Positions 1 to 9,829 of a stretch of DNA of 64,000 nt are shown piece by piece. The notes beneath the pieces are model-generated. The model searched no databases, was not told the DNA's origin, and saw only the letters and a list, made by a program, of their open reading frames with translations. Position numbers and translations under genes: made by a program. Origin of the DNA: Bolinopsis microptera (Eukaryota; Ctenophora; Tentaculata; Lobata; Bolinopsidae); assembly GCF_026151205.1 (NCBI RefSeq), contig NC_087073.1, forward strand, positions 558,001 to 622,000, written 5' to 3'. The number at the start of each line of letters is the position of its first letter. The stretch's first letter is position 1.

Positions 1-1
1 C

Positions 2-685
2 GTTAGTGAATCCTCTGAGAATAGTTTTGGTGTGATTAGTAACGTAGATAACGTCATGTGCGGTATGGGAGAGAACAACAAAGTGTGTAGTAGTGGGAGC
101 GAGATAGTAATCGGTGATGGAGCACATGGCTGGAAGAATGAGATAATGAGAGACACGGTGAGAAGTGATAGTGGGGATAGTGATAGCAGTAGTGACGAGG
201 AGTTGTGGATGCCTGAGCAAGTGGAGAGAGGGAGTTTTGTGGTTCGAGAGAGTACCTTGTCTAGTCAGAATATTGATATTCCTGACGTACCTCTATCACC
301 GGAATATACACTTCCTTTCAGAACGGAAAGTCAGGACATTTCAATCCAACATGACCCTCAGACACCAGATAGGGTTAACACTCCGATTCACATTTCATCA
401 CCGATCCAGGGGACGGGATCAAGTTTTGGATCTTTCTACACACCCGGGTGGAGCAGAGGGGTTGAGGAACTTACATCCGGGATTATAGAGGATAGTTTAA
501 GTCCTGTCGAACTGGGGGAGAGCAACAATACACTAGCTTACCCACCCGATGAACAGAGTACGCCTGTAGCCAGTGGAGGACGTTCTCTTAGAAATAGAGC
601 TCAGTTAAAGAGGCCGGATTACTATAGACCGGTGTCAAGAATTAATGCTGTATTGAAGAGGGTAAAGAAAAAACTTGGGTTTTAG
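2..685 (+). CDS. C-terminal tail of LTR-retrotransposon polyprotein (partial)
   Basis: The frame is open from base 2 and continues beyond the left edge; there is no natural start here. The first 150 residues are low-complexity, acidic and Ser/Pro-rich (a DSGDSDSSSDEE run). The end carries a basic segment, RSLRNRAQLKRPDYY, followed by a Lys-rich tail. Arg-rich motifs with a closing aromatic pair are common at the extreme C-terminus of Ty3/Gypsy and BEL pol proteins after the integrase. No integrase core is in the window, so the assignment rests on this tail and on the putative LTR downstream. Confidence in a retroelement origin is fair; the exact clade is unknown. Confidence 0.6.
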   Translation, partial: VSESSENSFGVISNVDNVMCGMGENNKVCSSGSEIVIGDGAHGWKNEIMRDTVRSDSGDSDSSSDEELWMPEQVERGSFVVRESTLSSQNIDIPDVPLSPEYTLPFRTESQDISIQHDPQTPDRVNTPIHISSPIQGTGSSFGSFYTPGWSRGVEELTSGIIEDSLSPVELGESNNTLAYPPDEQSTPVASGGRSLRNRAQLKRPDYYRPVSRINAVLKRVKKKLGF

Positions 686-1102
686 AGGATTGCTGGTCAC
701 GGGATGCCAGTTAACTAACTACCTGTTGCTCGGGCAGATACGACAATTGTTGCCATGTTATGCAGACTACCTGGAACCTGTGGAAGGTGGTCATCGTTGC
801 ATTTCTTATCTCCCGCCGTGCTTAGGGTATGCCTGGTGTCCTTGATATCAGTTGATATTGTTAGTGATGTCTGGTTTTTATTTTGAAGGGCTTGCTACCC
901 TGGAGAGTGGAGAGTTTGCTAGAGGTGGAGTTAGTTGTTGAACCGCGGAGAAGAGTAGAGTGTGGGTCACCTTAGTTCCGGTAGAGCATCGCTCCTGATG
1001 CCTAGGTTTGCCTTGAGATGACTGGATTTATCATGTGCCGATAAGGTTTAATCTAGATGATTTGACTTCATATCTATAAGTATGACGGTCTGCAGTGACT
1101 CA

Positions 1103-1810
1103 TGTGAAGTTCGTAACTAGGTGTACGGAAAATGATTATGTAAGTATGTTCGTAACTAGGAGTACGGATATAATTATGTAAGTATGTTCGTAACTAGGAG
1201 TACGGATATAATTATGTAAGTATGTTCGTAACTAGGAGTACGGAGATAATTGTATACGTTATGTTCGTAACTAGGTGTACGGAGATAATTGTGTAAGTTA
1301 TGTTCGTAACTAGGTGTACGGAGATAATTGTATACGTTATGTTCGTAACTAGGTGTACGGAGATAATTGTATACGTTATGTTCGTAACTAGGTGTACGGA
1401 GATAATTGTATACGTTATGTTCGTAACTAGGTGTACGGAGATAATTGTATACGTTATGTTCGTAACTAGGTGTACGGAGATAATTGTGTAAGTTATGTTC
1501 GTAACTAGGTGTACGGAGATAATTGTGTAAGTTATGTTCGTAACTAGGTGTACGGAGATAATTGTGTAAGTTATGTTCGTAACTAGGTGTACGGAGATAA
1601 TTGTGTAAGTTATGTTCGTAACTAGGTGTACGGAGATAATTGTGTAAGTTATGTTCGTAACTAGGTGTACGGAGATAATTGTGTAAGTTATGTTCGTAAC
1701 TAGGTGTACGGAGATAATTGTGTAAGTTATGTTCGTAACTAGGTGTACGGAGATAATTGTGTAAGTTATGTTCGTAACTAGGTGTACGGAGATAATTGTG
1801 TAAGTGTAGG
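1103..1810 (+). repeat. 38/39-bp tandem array inside the LTR element
   Basis: About 18 head-to-tail copies of a unit starting GTTCGTAACTAGGTGTACGG. The first copies are 38 bp, later ones 39 bp. Because 39 is a multiple of three, a short repetitive frame stays open (1300-1491), but neighbouring units contain stops and it is not a credible gene. The array lies between the pol tail and the 3' LTR, so it belongs to the element's 3' untranslated region. Confidence 0.9.
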
Positions 1811-2359
1811 TTCGTGCCTAGATGTACGGTACCTGGATTAGGAGTATGGTTGTGGAGGACGTGTTCAACAACGGGTGGTGTGGACAGAGACGGTGGATGG
1901 TAGACGGTGCTACGACGTCGACAGAACAGCAGAAGAAGTAAGGGAAGTAGGATGGACAGTTTAGGAGAAGGACAGTTAGTAGGGTAGCAAGTTTTGTAAA
2001 TATTTTGAAGTAGTTGAAGCTTGTAACGTGAAGTGTATCACGTTAGTTTTTATAATTTATTTGTATTGTGTCACGAGAGATTTCACGTGTAATTTTAATT
2101 ATTCAGATTTGGTACGTGATGGTACACGTATTTTTTAAGTTTTATATTTTTGTAGCACGTGTAAATTTTTTAAAGGGTAGTTTTTTCGCGTGAGTTGCAT
2201 CACGGGGATTTTGTTGGTATTTTTATTTTTAGGGTGTTGTTTAAGAGGGAGTTTTAGGATTTTTTTAAGGATTTAGTAGGTAGGGGGGGATTTAGTCGAA
2301 TTTGTCAATACCTCTTGGAGATATTGACGAAATCGATTAAATTTTCCCGGGGGATATAG

Positions 2360-3138
2360 TGTAATATGTAGGCTAGTTGCAGCAGTTTTAGAGTAGTTTT
2401 AGCAGTTGTGTAGATTGTAATTTAGTGATTAATATGACCGTTAGTAATGAGTGTAGATTTAGGTAGTTAAGTGACCACGTGGTATCACGTGGCGCGTGTC
2501 GATAACGCATTTCTGGACACGTTAGGATTAGTTCTGGAAAAGCTTTTTAGGTGACGTGTTTAACTTTCAATAAAAGTGTTAACCGCTGATCTGGAACGAA
2601 CCCGGCGTGGCCCGTATTGCCACAGTTTATAGTTGTTAATTGTTGTTAATTAACCGTATATTTCATCTTCGAACGTTATTAATCGATTCAACTGTTTCCC
2701 TTGTTCAACACTAGCGTAGGAACGAATTGTACCACATTATACCGTTCAAATTAAAGTTGCCTCACCTATTTCCGTGTGGGGTAAATTAGTAAGCTTTCGA
2801 TACTCGAAGATCGTGTTTCAGTCTATTCAGAGTAAGTGGAAGTTCTAAGAGTTTAGTGTTTCTACTAGCGTTCGTAACGAGTTTATATTTCCCATTTGAC
2901 TCATATTCTCGATATTAACACCTTAGTATCCCTTTCTGTTAATTCCGTGTACGGTACTAGAATATCGTATTTGTTATATTAACGTAGAGTTCAATACTTA
3001 GATATTGTGAGGTATTGCGGTTGTCAGTCGCTAAGAACGACTGAGAGTATAGTGTGTAGTGTGAGAGGATTTGTGAGCAGACACCGTATACCATTGGTAC
3101 GCCCGGGAGGACTGGTCTAGGTGCCATCTTATTTTACA
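2360..3138 (+). repeat. Putative 3' LTR
   Basis: It starts TGTAATATG right after a purine-rich stretch ending GGGGGATATAG and ends ATTTTACA, giving short inverted ends (TGTAA/TTACA). An AATAAA at 2569-2574 could serve as polyadenylation signal. The length, 779 bp, is normal for an LTR. The matching 5' LTR is outside the window, so the left border is inferred from the TG and the purine tract; the right border is fixed by the break in the host ORF. Confidence 0.55.
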
Positions 3139-4627
3139 CTACCCCGATGATGATGCATGTGGCATTTCTGTTCAACGAATTCACGGATCTAAGTGTGATG
3201 CTGTAACGTAGCCCTTCTATATCACCTGCATCAATACGATGGTCGAACAGTGCTTGGCTATGACGTGTCATAACATACAAGGACCGTGGGTCACATTGCT
3301 GCTTGTGCTTATCAGTGCCTGTGTGAGAGTCAGAGAAAGAAACCTGACATGCAGAACCAAGCGAGACAGTGAATATTTTAGACTCTGGATGGATGGTAGC
3401 CTCGTCATCAGAGTGTCTAGGTAGCTTGCTGTCTGTTCCTTCAAACCGATTTACTAAGCAGCTGTTGATCTGAGGTAGATCACCCTGGCAGAACTCATTA
3501 TTGATTTTGTCAATGAGTTCCTTGAGAACCGATGGTATTGCCTGTGGCTTTTCAGATGACTTGGAACCTGGGTAATCATACCTTTCCCCATATGTTAGGC
3601 AGGAGCGGTCGTTCTCAACTTTGAAGTGACTGCTGTCCTTAACAAAAAGTTCTCCTAAATCATTTGCTGTTTGCTGATCAATGTAGTCATCTTTGAACAT
3701 TTCCACAGGTTTCTGCTCATGATTGGGTAGCTGCACAGGGACTGTAGGGACTGGAGAACGAAGGTGCTGAATAGGAGGTCCTGGATGCAATGGGGTGGGA
3801 GGAATGCAGGGGCCAGGATTGTGCAATGGCTGTAATGAGTCTAAGGATTGTTTCAATTCACTTATGCCTGCAGCTGCAGTGTGCTCATTGGCACAGAGTA
3901 CAGTGAGCTGTTCAGAGATGTCCTTCAGAAACTGCTCAGATGAAGCTGAGGGTGAGGATGGTTCTGTAGATGGTCTGGATGACAGAAGTTTCAGGTCCTT
4001 CTGAAGTTCGGCAATATTAGTATTGATTGATTCTAATGATTTGTCATGAAGCTTTATTTCATTATTTAGCCCATTAAGGGAGTTCTCTTTAAGAAGCAGG
4101 TGTTGAAGGTGAACGTCGAACTGGGAGAGAGTGTCAAGGTTCCTAGAGAACTGTTCGAAGTCAAATTTTTCAAGAGCTGAGCCTGCTGAGCTTGCTGATG
4201 CCACGAGTGCACTGACAGTTTCAAGATTCTTAACAGCTGTAGATGCTTCAAAATCTGAGTTGGCCTGTTGCAAAGCCCTTGTGTTCCTGCAGCTGTAACA
4301 AAATTCACCTCTCTGTTTCTTCAGTGTTGATACTGGTGCCACGAAGCAGTATGGGCACAGCCATTCTACCATGGAGTTGATAGCTGACCTCGTTATACCC
4401 TTCATAGACAGGCAGTCCACATGCCACTCTTGATGACACTTAGAACAGTCAATGAGGTAAACTTTACCGTTAAAAGAGCGTTGACATGGACATTTCTTCT
4501 TGTCCCTATGTTTCCTGTTTTCCTGATCTTCATTGTCCACTGTAGATTCAGCTAAAATGTTGCGAGACAAGCTATTAGATGTTTTAGGAGTACCTGAATT
4601 CTTCCTAGTATTTGTCGCCATTCTCAA
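3134..4627 (-). CDS. CR1-like LINE ORF1: PHD finger, coiled coil, AlkB-like dioxygenase; 3'-truncated
   Basis: The 497-residue frame starts at an ATG at 4627 (MRMATNT; a second Met follows). Residues 46-94 form a C4HC3 PHD finger (Cys46, 48, 61, 64, His69, Cys72, 91, 94). Residues 115-260 are helical and coiled-coil-like, followed by a Pro-rich linker. Residues about 370-480 resemble a 2OG-Fe(II) AlkB-type domain: His405-x-Asp407, second His463 (FDHR) and Arg474/Arg480 in GLRYSITLR. The frame then reads CIIIG and stops within three codons, where the LTR element begins. CR1-family ORF1 proteins are known to carry PHD and SGNH-esterase domains, and an esterase would open with a GDSN-like motif here, so the insertion apparently cut the esterase off. 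Dead as an element copy; catalytic status of the dioxygenase untested. Confidence 0.7.
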   Translation of the reverse strand: MRMATNTRKNSGTPKTSNSLSRNILAESTVDNEDQENRKHRDKKKCPCQRSFNGKVYLIDCSKCHQEWHVDCLSMKGITRSAINSMVEWLCPYCFVAPVSTLKKQRGEFCYSCRNTRALQQANSDFEASTAVKNLETVSALVASASSAGSALEKFDFEQFSRNLDTLSQFDVHLQHLLLKENSLNGLNNEIKLHDKSLESINTNIAELQKDLKLLSSRPSTEPSSPSASSEQFLKDISEQLTVLCANEHTAAAGISELKQSLDSLQPLHNPGPCIPPTPLHPGPPIQHLRSPVPTVPVQLPNHEQKPVEMFKDDYIDQQTANDLGELFVKDSSHFKVENDRSCLTYGERYDYPGSKSSEKPQAIPSVLKELIDKINNEFCQGDLPQINSCLVNRFEGTDSKLPRHSDDEATIHPESKIFTVSLGSACQVSFSDSHTGTDKHKQQCDPRSLYVMTRHSQALFDHRIDAGDIEGLRYSITLRSVNSLNRNATCIIIGVV

Positions 4628-4800
4628 ATCAAATATAAGTAATACTGACCAAATAGATCCGACTTGGGGTCGGCTCCCGTTAAGTGTTTTGTTTTGGAGG
4701 GGATTAGGACTTCAGAGTTGATGACCCTAGTAAAGTGTAGATGACCCTAATAGAGTGTAGATGACCCTTAGCTTAGTACGCCCCTTCTGGGGAGTTGTAA
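4628..4800 (-). mobile_element. Probable 5' untranslated region of the CR1-like element
   Basis: The GC-richer stretch upstream of the ORF1 start contains three short direct repeats of a GATGACCCT-containing unit (about 4720-4770) before the sequence turns AT-rich at about 4800. It is assigned to the LINE by position only. Confidence 0.4.
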
Positions 4801-5540
4801 CATACCATTCCTGAACACTCAAATTATTTGTTATATAGTAGTGTTGAAAGTATTAAAACATTAAAGCTAAACTCATGAAATAAAAAAACACAATTAATTG
4901 TTAATATAATATTTGTGATTTCATAATTTCCTCGTGCATACTGCATTAGATCTATATTTAATTTTGTTTTGACTTCAGATGGTAGACTGCTGTACATTTG
5001 GAGGACTTTACCGCTTCGATGCGCCGCGCGAATCGAACTATCATTTTTGTTTTGCATCGTAGATTGTTGCTTTTATTTGGTTCGCAGAGCAACGATCTCG
5101 ATGGGTTGACATTTTTAATTAAATGTTTTAGTATTGACTCGCCTTTTACAGTAGTTTCGACATTTGTAGTTTTGTGTTGATGTTAATTATGTTGATGTAG
5201 AATTTAATGTCGATGTAGTATTTAATTGTGACATGATATACGATATTTTGCGCCAAAGCTGGCCGTCTTTGGTAATTGAGTGCACTGTTGACAGTTAGGC
5301 AAGCGATCCCAAAAGAAGATGACAGATGATTATGCTGTTGCCAACTGTACACTATTAGTTCCTACTGTAAATCCAAGCGAACCTGTATTTGCCTATAGTA
5401 GTATATTTGTTGACAACATAGCTGTGATCCAAAATGTGGAAAGGACTTTGGCCCCGTTCCGACAAAGAAGGTCATTCAAACAATGTATCCATTCAACAAA
5501 GAAAGAGCTTGTTATAACAATGTTATTAGATTAGATTAAG

Positions 5541-6113
5541 AATAATGACTCGCTGAGAGACACCTTTGCAGAACTAATGAGAACTGTGAAATGCAAGGAT
5601 GTGCAGACTGAGCCAGTTCTTCTTCCAGTTGATGGTCTACAGTTACCAAAGGGAACAGTCCTAGGAGACCAAGCCAGGCTGGACATTTCTGCAAGATCGA
5701 TTTGGAATGCTTCAGAGAGGGCATTTTTTGATGTAAGGGTATTTCATGCCCCAGCCCCCTCCAATGCAAGCAAACCGATACCAGCAATGTACCTGTCCCA
5801 TGAAAATGAGAAAAAGCGATGTTACAATGCAAGGGTTCTTGAAGTGGAGAAAGGAAGCTTCACACCTTTAGTGTTCTCGACTTCTGGTGGAATGGGTGGT
5901 GAAGCTGAGAGACTGGTCAAGAAGCTGGCTAGTAAGATGGAGTACCACACTGGCCAGAGGTACTCAGACGCTGTAGGATACATAAGAAAGCGCCTTCGCT
6001 TTGAAATCCTCAGAACAACAGTGATTTCTCTCCGTGGAGACAGAGGTGCGAGAAAAAACATTGTTGATATAAACAGTCTAGATCTTAACTTGGAGCCACA
6101 AGGCCAAGGGTAA
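5541..6113 (+). pseudogene. Retroelement-derived C-terminal domain, nuclease-like fold suspected
   Basis: From 5541 the frame reads NNDSLRDTFAELM and runs to a stop at 6113; an in-frame TAG lies just upstream (5532-5534), so the 5' part is missing or decayed. Counting from Met at 5577, hallmarks are GDQARLDI (Asp36), FFDVRVF (Asp52), an HENEKKR helix, EVEKGSFTPLVFSTSGGMG and a closing RKRLRFEILRTTVISLRG. This pattern is one I recognise from the C-termini of reverse-transcriptase-bearing repeats in cnidarians and other aquatic invertebrates, and its charged-strand arrangement recalls PD-(D/E)XK nucleases. I cannot name the element class. It is probably a truncated mobile-element copy, not a host gene. 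Confidence 0.5.
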
Positions 6114-6551
6114 AAAAAATTTTTGATTGTTAAGGGAATTTTTTGAATTCTTAAAGGGTTGATTTTATATAGGGTCATTGCTATATTATGTGTATATTGT
6201 TTGAATATTTTATTATTATACATCTTAAAATAATGACATGTTTTCGGTTTTAAAATATTCATAATGCCTTAACTGGATGTATTGGGAAAATTTGAAATCA
6301 TTGAAATCATTGATGTTCGAAACATTTTACCAAGCCAGGGTTTACATAATCGCAAGATCACAACATTTTAAAAAAATCATTGGGGTTTCGTATAAAGAGG
6401 TTCCACTTTAATTTTAGTAACGTGTCGTTTTGATATCACCAATGATCATCTGATGAAACTGACTTCATGGATACTATATTATGGAAAACCTGGTGTTGTT
6501 AACATTGTAGTATCAGAAAACGTCAGACTTTCGCAAATAGGCGACTTAAGG

Positions 6552-6972
6552 GGAGGGGAAGTTGTGTAACGAAGGGCCACGCTGACCCCGCTGTGCGTGT
6601 GGGCGTCATCTTAGGGGGCGCAAAATCATCGTTTGAAAGTGGGACAATTTTGAAAAACTTAACTGAGATACTAACAAAACTGCACGTTTTGCTCTAGAAA
6701 CACACTATTTTATAGATTTTACCAGCGTATCCTCTAAAATCACCTAATTTGTTCAATCGTAGGGAGGGACGTCGCACATACAGGATAGATGGGTCTTGAG
6801 AGCCTTCTTGAAAACATCTAGTCGAGAGATGGAGTGTATTCCAGATTTTAGGAGCAGTGTGAGAGAAAGCACCAGCTGTAGCCCTCAGTCTTGATAAAGG
6901 AGGGCGTTCCAGTAGGAAGAAGTCATTGTCCATTCTGACATGATGTTTACTGGTGTCCCTAATTTTGACCAT
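6552..6972 (-). mobile_element. Degraded LINE 3' end: reverse-transcriptase C-terminus plus 3' tail
   Basis: On the minus strand the frame from 6972 shows RLRATAGAFSHTAPKIWNTL, the segment typical of the extreme C-terminus of jockey/CR1/RTE-type ORF2 proteins (AFSxxAPxxWNSLP). Just after it the frame shifts: the expected Phe-Lys-Lys helix continues in another frame, so the copy is dead. About 200 bp of non-coding tail follow (to about 6552), ending near GGCCCTTCGTTAC. The same tail occurs in opposite orientation at 43850-44090. Confidence 0.6.
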
Positions 6973-7254
6973 TTTCCTAAGATATTATAATAAAATAATT
7001 TGTGATATGAGTACAAGTGATAAATTAATAAATTAATTTACACTCAAAAATGTACAAAATATACACAATTTTTACCTTGCAACACTGGTTCAGCGCACGG
7101 CTGATCGAAAAAAGCCCATATTTGGGCATACACATCAAATTTGATCGATTTTGGCCCATAAATTGGTCAAATATCAATATTTTTGAATGAAACCAACTTT
7201 ATATTTTAAAAGGTAAGCCTAACTACACATTCTCTATGACTAACGGCTCAATAT

Positions 7255-7455
7255 CTACCCAGCTGTGGATTCTGTGTTCGAATAATTGTAAAAAATGAGC
7301 AAAATCGCCCGCATCTCAGTTCGCGGTATTTGCAAAACTGATTTCGCTCAAAATAATAGAACTTAAAAGGTTTCAATATTTTTTCATGAAATTTTCAGAA
7401 GCAATTTTTTTCATTTTTTACGATTATTTGAACACAGAATCCACAGTTGGTATTT
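7255..7455. repeat. Inverted-repeat (foldback) element beside a poly-C/NotI tract
   Basis: The left arm (about 7262-7306, GCTGTGGATTCTGTGTTCGA) is repeated inverted at about 7405-7448 with few mismatches, giving arms of about 45 bp around about 100 bp of AT-rich sequence. At 7486-7530 two C-runs flank GCGGCCGC. Whether the C-runs belong to the same element is unclear. Confidence 0.5.
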
Positions 7456-7631
7456 TCATCAATTTCACAAAAACATCAGGGTGAACCCCCCCCCCCCCCC
7501 CCGCGGCCGCCCCCCCCCCCCCCCCCCCCCTTAACTCTTGTTATAAAGATCATGTACATAAAAAGCATGACACGTTTTTCAACATATTTTCTATGCAAAT
7601 TATGGTCTCACTGTGTGGAAAATCTGAACCT

Positions 7632-7661
7632 AATAAAATGTTTCTCACAGGACTGTACACG
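7632..7661 (+). promoter_or_regulatory. Strong 3' splice site before the CCS start, with AATAAA upstream
   Basis: AATAAA (7632-7637) is followed by TTTCTCACAG ending at 7650; the start ATG comes 11 nt later. No companion 5' exon is evident. It fits a spliced-leader acceptor or a 5'-UTR intron. Confidence 0.5.
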
Positions 7662-8351
7662 ATGCGATGTTTTGAGTTTCTTGTAAAATCTCCTGGTGCT
7701 AGCGATGCCCCATCCAAGGAATCATTGAAAGAAATATTCTCAGACGAAGCTAAGATAAAATCATATGATCCTCTCAGTGGACACATTACCTTCGAAACTT
7801 CTCAATCTGTTAATGTTGTAGAGAATATTTTACAAGAAAGATTTTCCCAAGTGAAATTAATTGGTCAAAGTAGTCTCTCCCTCACACAAGCTGCAGGAGT
7901 TGCCATCATTGGAGGGAAAGCTCGTGGAATTATCAGATTATTGGAGGATGAAAGTGGTTTACATGTTGAAGGAACCGTTACAGGGCTTCAGAAAGGGCCA
8001 TATAGTGTAAGTATCAATGAGTATGGTGATATATCAAATTCCTGTATTTCTACAGGTGACCCTATTTCTAAAAGTGGTGACAAAACGCCATGTGGACTAT
8101 TGGGAGAGATAGAAAGTGATGGTTCTAACGACACAAAGTTTGTTTTAAACTCAAGTGGTTTATCATTTATTGAGTGCATTGGGAGATCTTTAGTTGTTCA
8201 AAATAATGATGCTAGAATAGCATGTGGGATTGTTGGACGATCATCCGGTGTGTCAGAAAATAATAAAAAGATCTGTGCGTGTGATGGAACAGTCATCTGG
8301 GAGGAACAAGTCTTTGGGCCTTATGCTGTTGCTCCCCAGACCTCAGAGTAA
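7662..8351 (+). CDS. CCS: Copper chaperone for superoxide dismutase, metal site of domain 1 lost
   Basis: 229 residues in one exon. I start at ATG 7662 because a strong acceptor ends at 7650 and FEFLVK follows at once, as in CCS proteins; an in-frame ATG at 7593 lies upstream of that acceptor. Residues 4-66 match the Atx1-like domain, 77-195 the SOD-like domain (VEGTVTGLQKGPYSVSINEYGD; IGRSLVVQNNDARIACGIVG) and 204-213 the third domain with CACDGT, the CxC motif (Cys205, Cys207) that in known CCS passes copper and forms the disulfide in SOD1. The MxCxxC copper site of domain 1 is replaced by KSPGASDAPS, and the SOD-like loop lacks zinc-ligand histidines. It should act in the cytosol and mitochondrial intermembrane space on SOD1. 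TMEM242-like and DHODH genes follow on the same strand. Confidence 0.85.
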   Translation: MRCFEFLVKSPGASDAPSKESLKEIFSDEAKIKSYDPLSGHITFETSQSVNVVENILQERFSQVKLIGQSSLSLTQAAGVAIIGGKARGIIRLLEDESGLHVEGTVTGLQKGPYSVSINEYGDISNSCISTGDPISKSGDKTPCGLLGEIESDGSNDTKFVLNSSGLSFIECIGRSLVVQNNDARIACGIVGRSSGVSENNKKICACDGTVIWEEQVFGPYAVAPQTSE

Positions 8352-9274
8352 GATGTGACAATACATATGTTTATTGTTTTTAAATTTTTTATATTAGATA
8401 TACAGGGGGCAAAAAGTCAGTACACATACGCTGGGGCTTAATTCTTTTTTCACGAGTAAAAGCAATAGAGTTTTTAAATTTTGTTAAATATGAGTAGTTA
8501 CAATATTATGATATCTGCAAAGTTACATGGCTATATGTTATGAGATCAAATGTACTGTCTTTTGGCTTCCTGCATTATTGTTTATATATTGATGTATCTA
8601 TTTATTTATCATAAAAATAAAAATATATATTAATTATCATAAAATAAGCCATGACTGAAAATTCTTGATTTTATGTTTGAGAGCACTACTATTTTATTAC
8701 ACAGTTCTTTTGCTAGTTCCGTTTAATATTTTGTATAGAGACCAATCATTTATGTCTATCAACAAAGCATGTTTTTGATAATAAATTCAAGTTAGTTTTT
8801 ACTAAAACCTTATTTTATTTATGATACAAGATGTGATGGTTTGGTAGCATAACTTATACTAGTTCAGATGATACTAATGTTCAAATAAAAATAATTACAT
8901 GTAGTTCGTAGAATGCCTGCAATTTGATTAAGAAGCATATGATTTATAGTCCATAGAATCAAAGTGTTTCAGATTTTGTGTCATAGATTTCAAAACGTAA
9001 AAGAATATAGTTTCCAAAACTCTCTATGTATGAATGTTGGATTATCTCAGCCATTTTCCAATGATTAAAAAATTGTTGTGTCATCGTTGTTAATGGCAAC
9101 CATGACAAAGTTTGTTGTTTCCCCAGTATTGCTATCTTTACGGTTTATTAGCAAATTCCTATTACTTTAATATATTGAAAACGGCTGTGGACTTATTTAG
9201 TGAACTTAAGTAACACTGGCACAAAATAAAATAGTAACCACATTCCCTCACAGCATGTACTACTGGAGTAATCT
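8352..9274. other. AT-rich intergenic stretch
   Basis: Spacer between CCS and the TMEM242-like gene. Several AATAAA-like signals (for example near 8612 and 8780) could end the CCS transcript. No ORF of note. Confidence 0.6.
9225..9274 (+). promoter_or_regulatory. 3' splice site and 7-codon uORF before the TMEM242-like start
   Basis: AATAAA (9225-9230) precedes CCCTCACAG, which ends at 9253. Two bases on, an ATG at 9255 opens a seven-codon frame whose TGA overlaps the main ATG (ATGA at 9275-9278). The overlap would allow termination-reinitiation. Confidence 0.45.
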
Positions 9275-9829
9275 ATGAGCAGTGCCACAAAAACAGACTC
9301 CGAAGAACACGAAGGTGTTTTTAAGTACCGTAAAAAGATATTAAAGTTAAAACTGTTGTTTGCAGCTGGAGTCGGTACTATTGGTGTGTTGGCTGGTTTC
9401 AAATACGGATACTCAAAATCAAAAGTAAAGCATGGCTCTTCAGAACTTGTCAAAGACAAAACTATTGAGGACCCCGTCAAGTTTGCTGGCAGAGCACTGA
9501 AAAGAGCAACTCTTATAACAGTAGGATGTTTCCTTGTTGTGATTGGGGGCATATCTATTGGGTTTGGTATTCGGTCCCCGACAGACCTTCGCAACATATC
9601 AAGAAGGAAATGGTTGGCTGAAAAAAATGGACTAAACACTCAGACTCAAGACGATGATGTTCCATCCGATACAAATGACTCTACTGGACCCATCTTTGAT
9701 GAAGTCAGTATCATATCAGAGCAAGAGGACTTAACTGTGGCCCTTGTTCATGAAGTCAGTTTCCCTGCAACTATGGACAATGAGATGATTGTGGATATAG
9801 CAGAAGAATTGAAAGATAAGTGGAAATGA
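9275..9829 (+). CDS. TMEM242: TMEM242-like inner-membrane protein
   Basis: 184 residues, single exon, start 21 nt after a strong acceptor. Two hydrophobic segments, residues about 28-46 (LLFAAGVGTIGVLAGFKYG) and about 79-101 (TLITVGCFLVVIGGISIGFGI), flank a charged loop. After the second comes RSPTDLRN, resembling the short conserved motif that follows TM2 in TMEM242. Vertebrate TMEM242 is a small mitochondrial inner-membrane protein linked to ATP synthase and complex I assembly. The acidic C-terminal tail (about residues 120-184) is longer than in the vertebrate protein. The match rests on topology and short motifs, so another two-TM family is possible. Confidence 0.55.
   Translation: MSSATKTDSEEHEGVFKYRKKILKLKLLFAAGVGTIGVLAGFKYGYSKSKVKHGSSELVKDKTIEDPVKFAGRALKRATLITVGCFLVVIGGISIGFGIRSPTDLRNISRRKWLAEKNGLNTQTQDDDVPSDTNDSTGPIFDEVSIISEQEDLTVALVHEVSFPATMDNEMIVDIAEELKDKWK

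Larger units (their letters stand above)
1..3138 (+). mobile_element. LTR retrotransposon, 3' part (5' end outside the window)
   Basis: A pol-like C-terminal reading frame (2-685) is followed by a long untranslated stretch with a 39-bp tandem array, two purine-rich tracts (about 2277-2290 and 2347-2359) and a putative 3' LTR at 2360-3138. The right edge is sharp: at 3138/3139 the sequence passes into a CR1-like ORF on the opposite strand, which is thereby cut off. The first flanking bases, CTACC, would be the target duplication if the 5' flank matched, but that flank is not in the window. Ty3/Gypsy-like is my best guess; BEL/Pao is possible. Confidence 0.7.

Noticed and set aside
1300-1491. 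63-codon repeat ORF (MFVTRCTEIIVYV units)
   Set aside because: Only five units are open by chance because the unit is 39 bp; neighbouring units have stops.
5822-6262. 146-codon minus-strand frame
   Set aside because: Antisense shadow of the retroelement C-terminal domain.
9193-9639. 148-codon minus-strand frame
   Set aside because: Antisense of the TMEM242-like gene.
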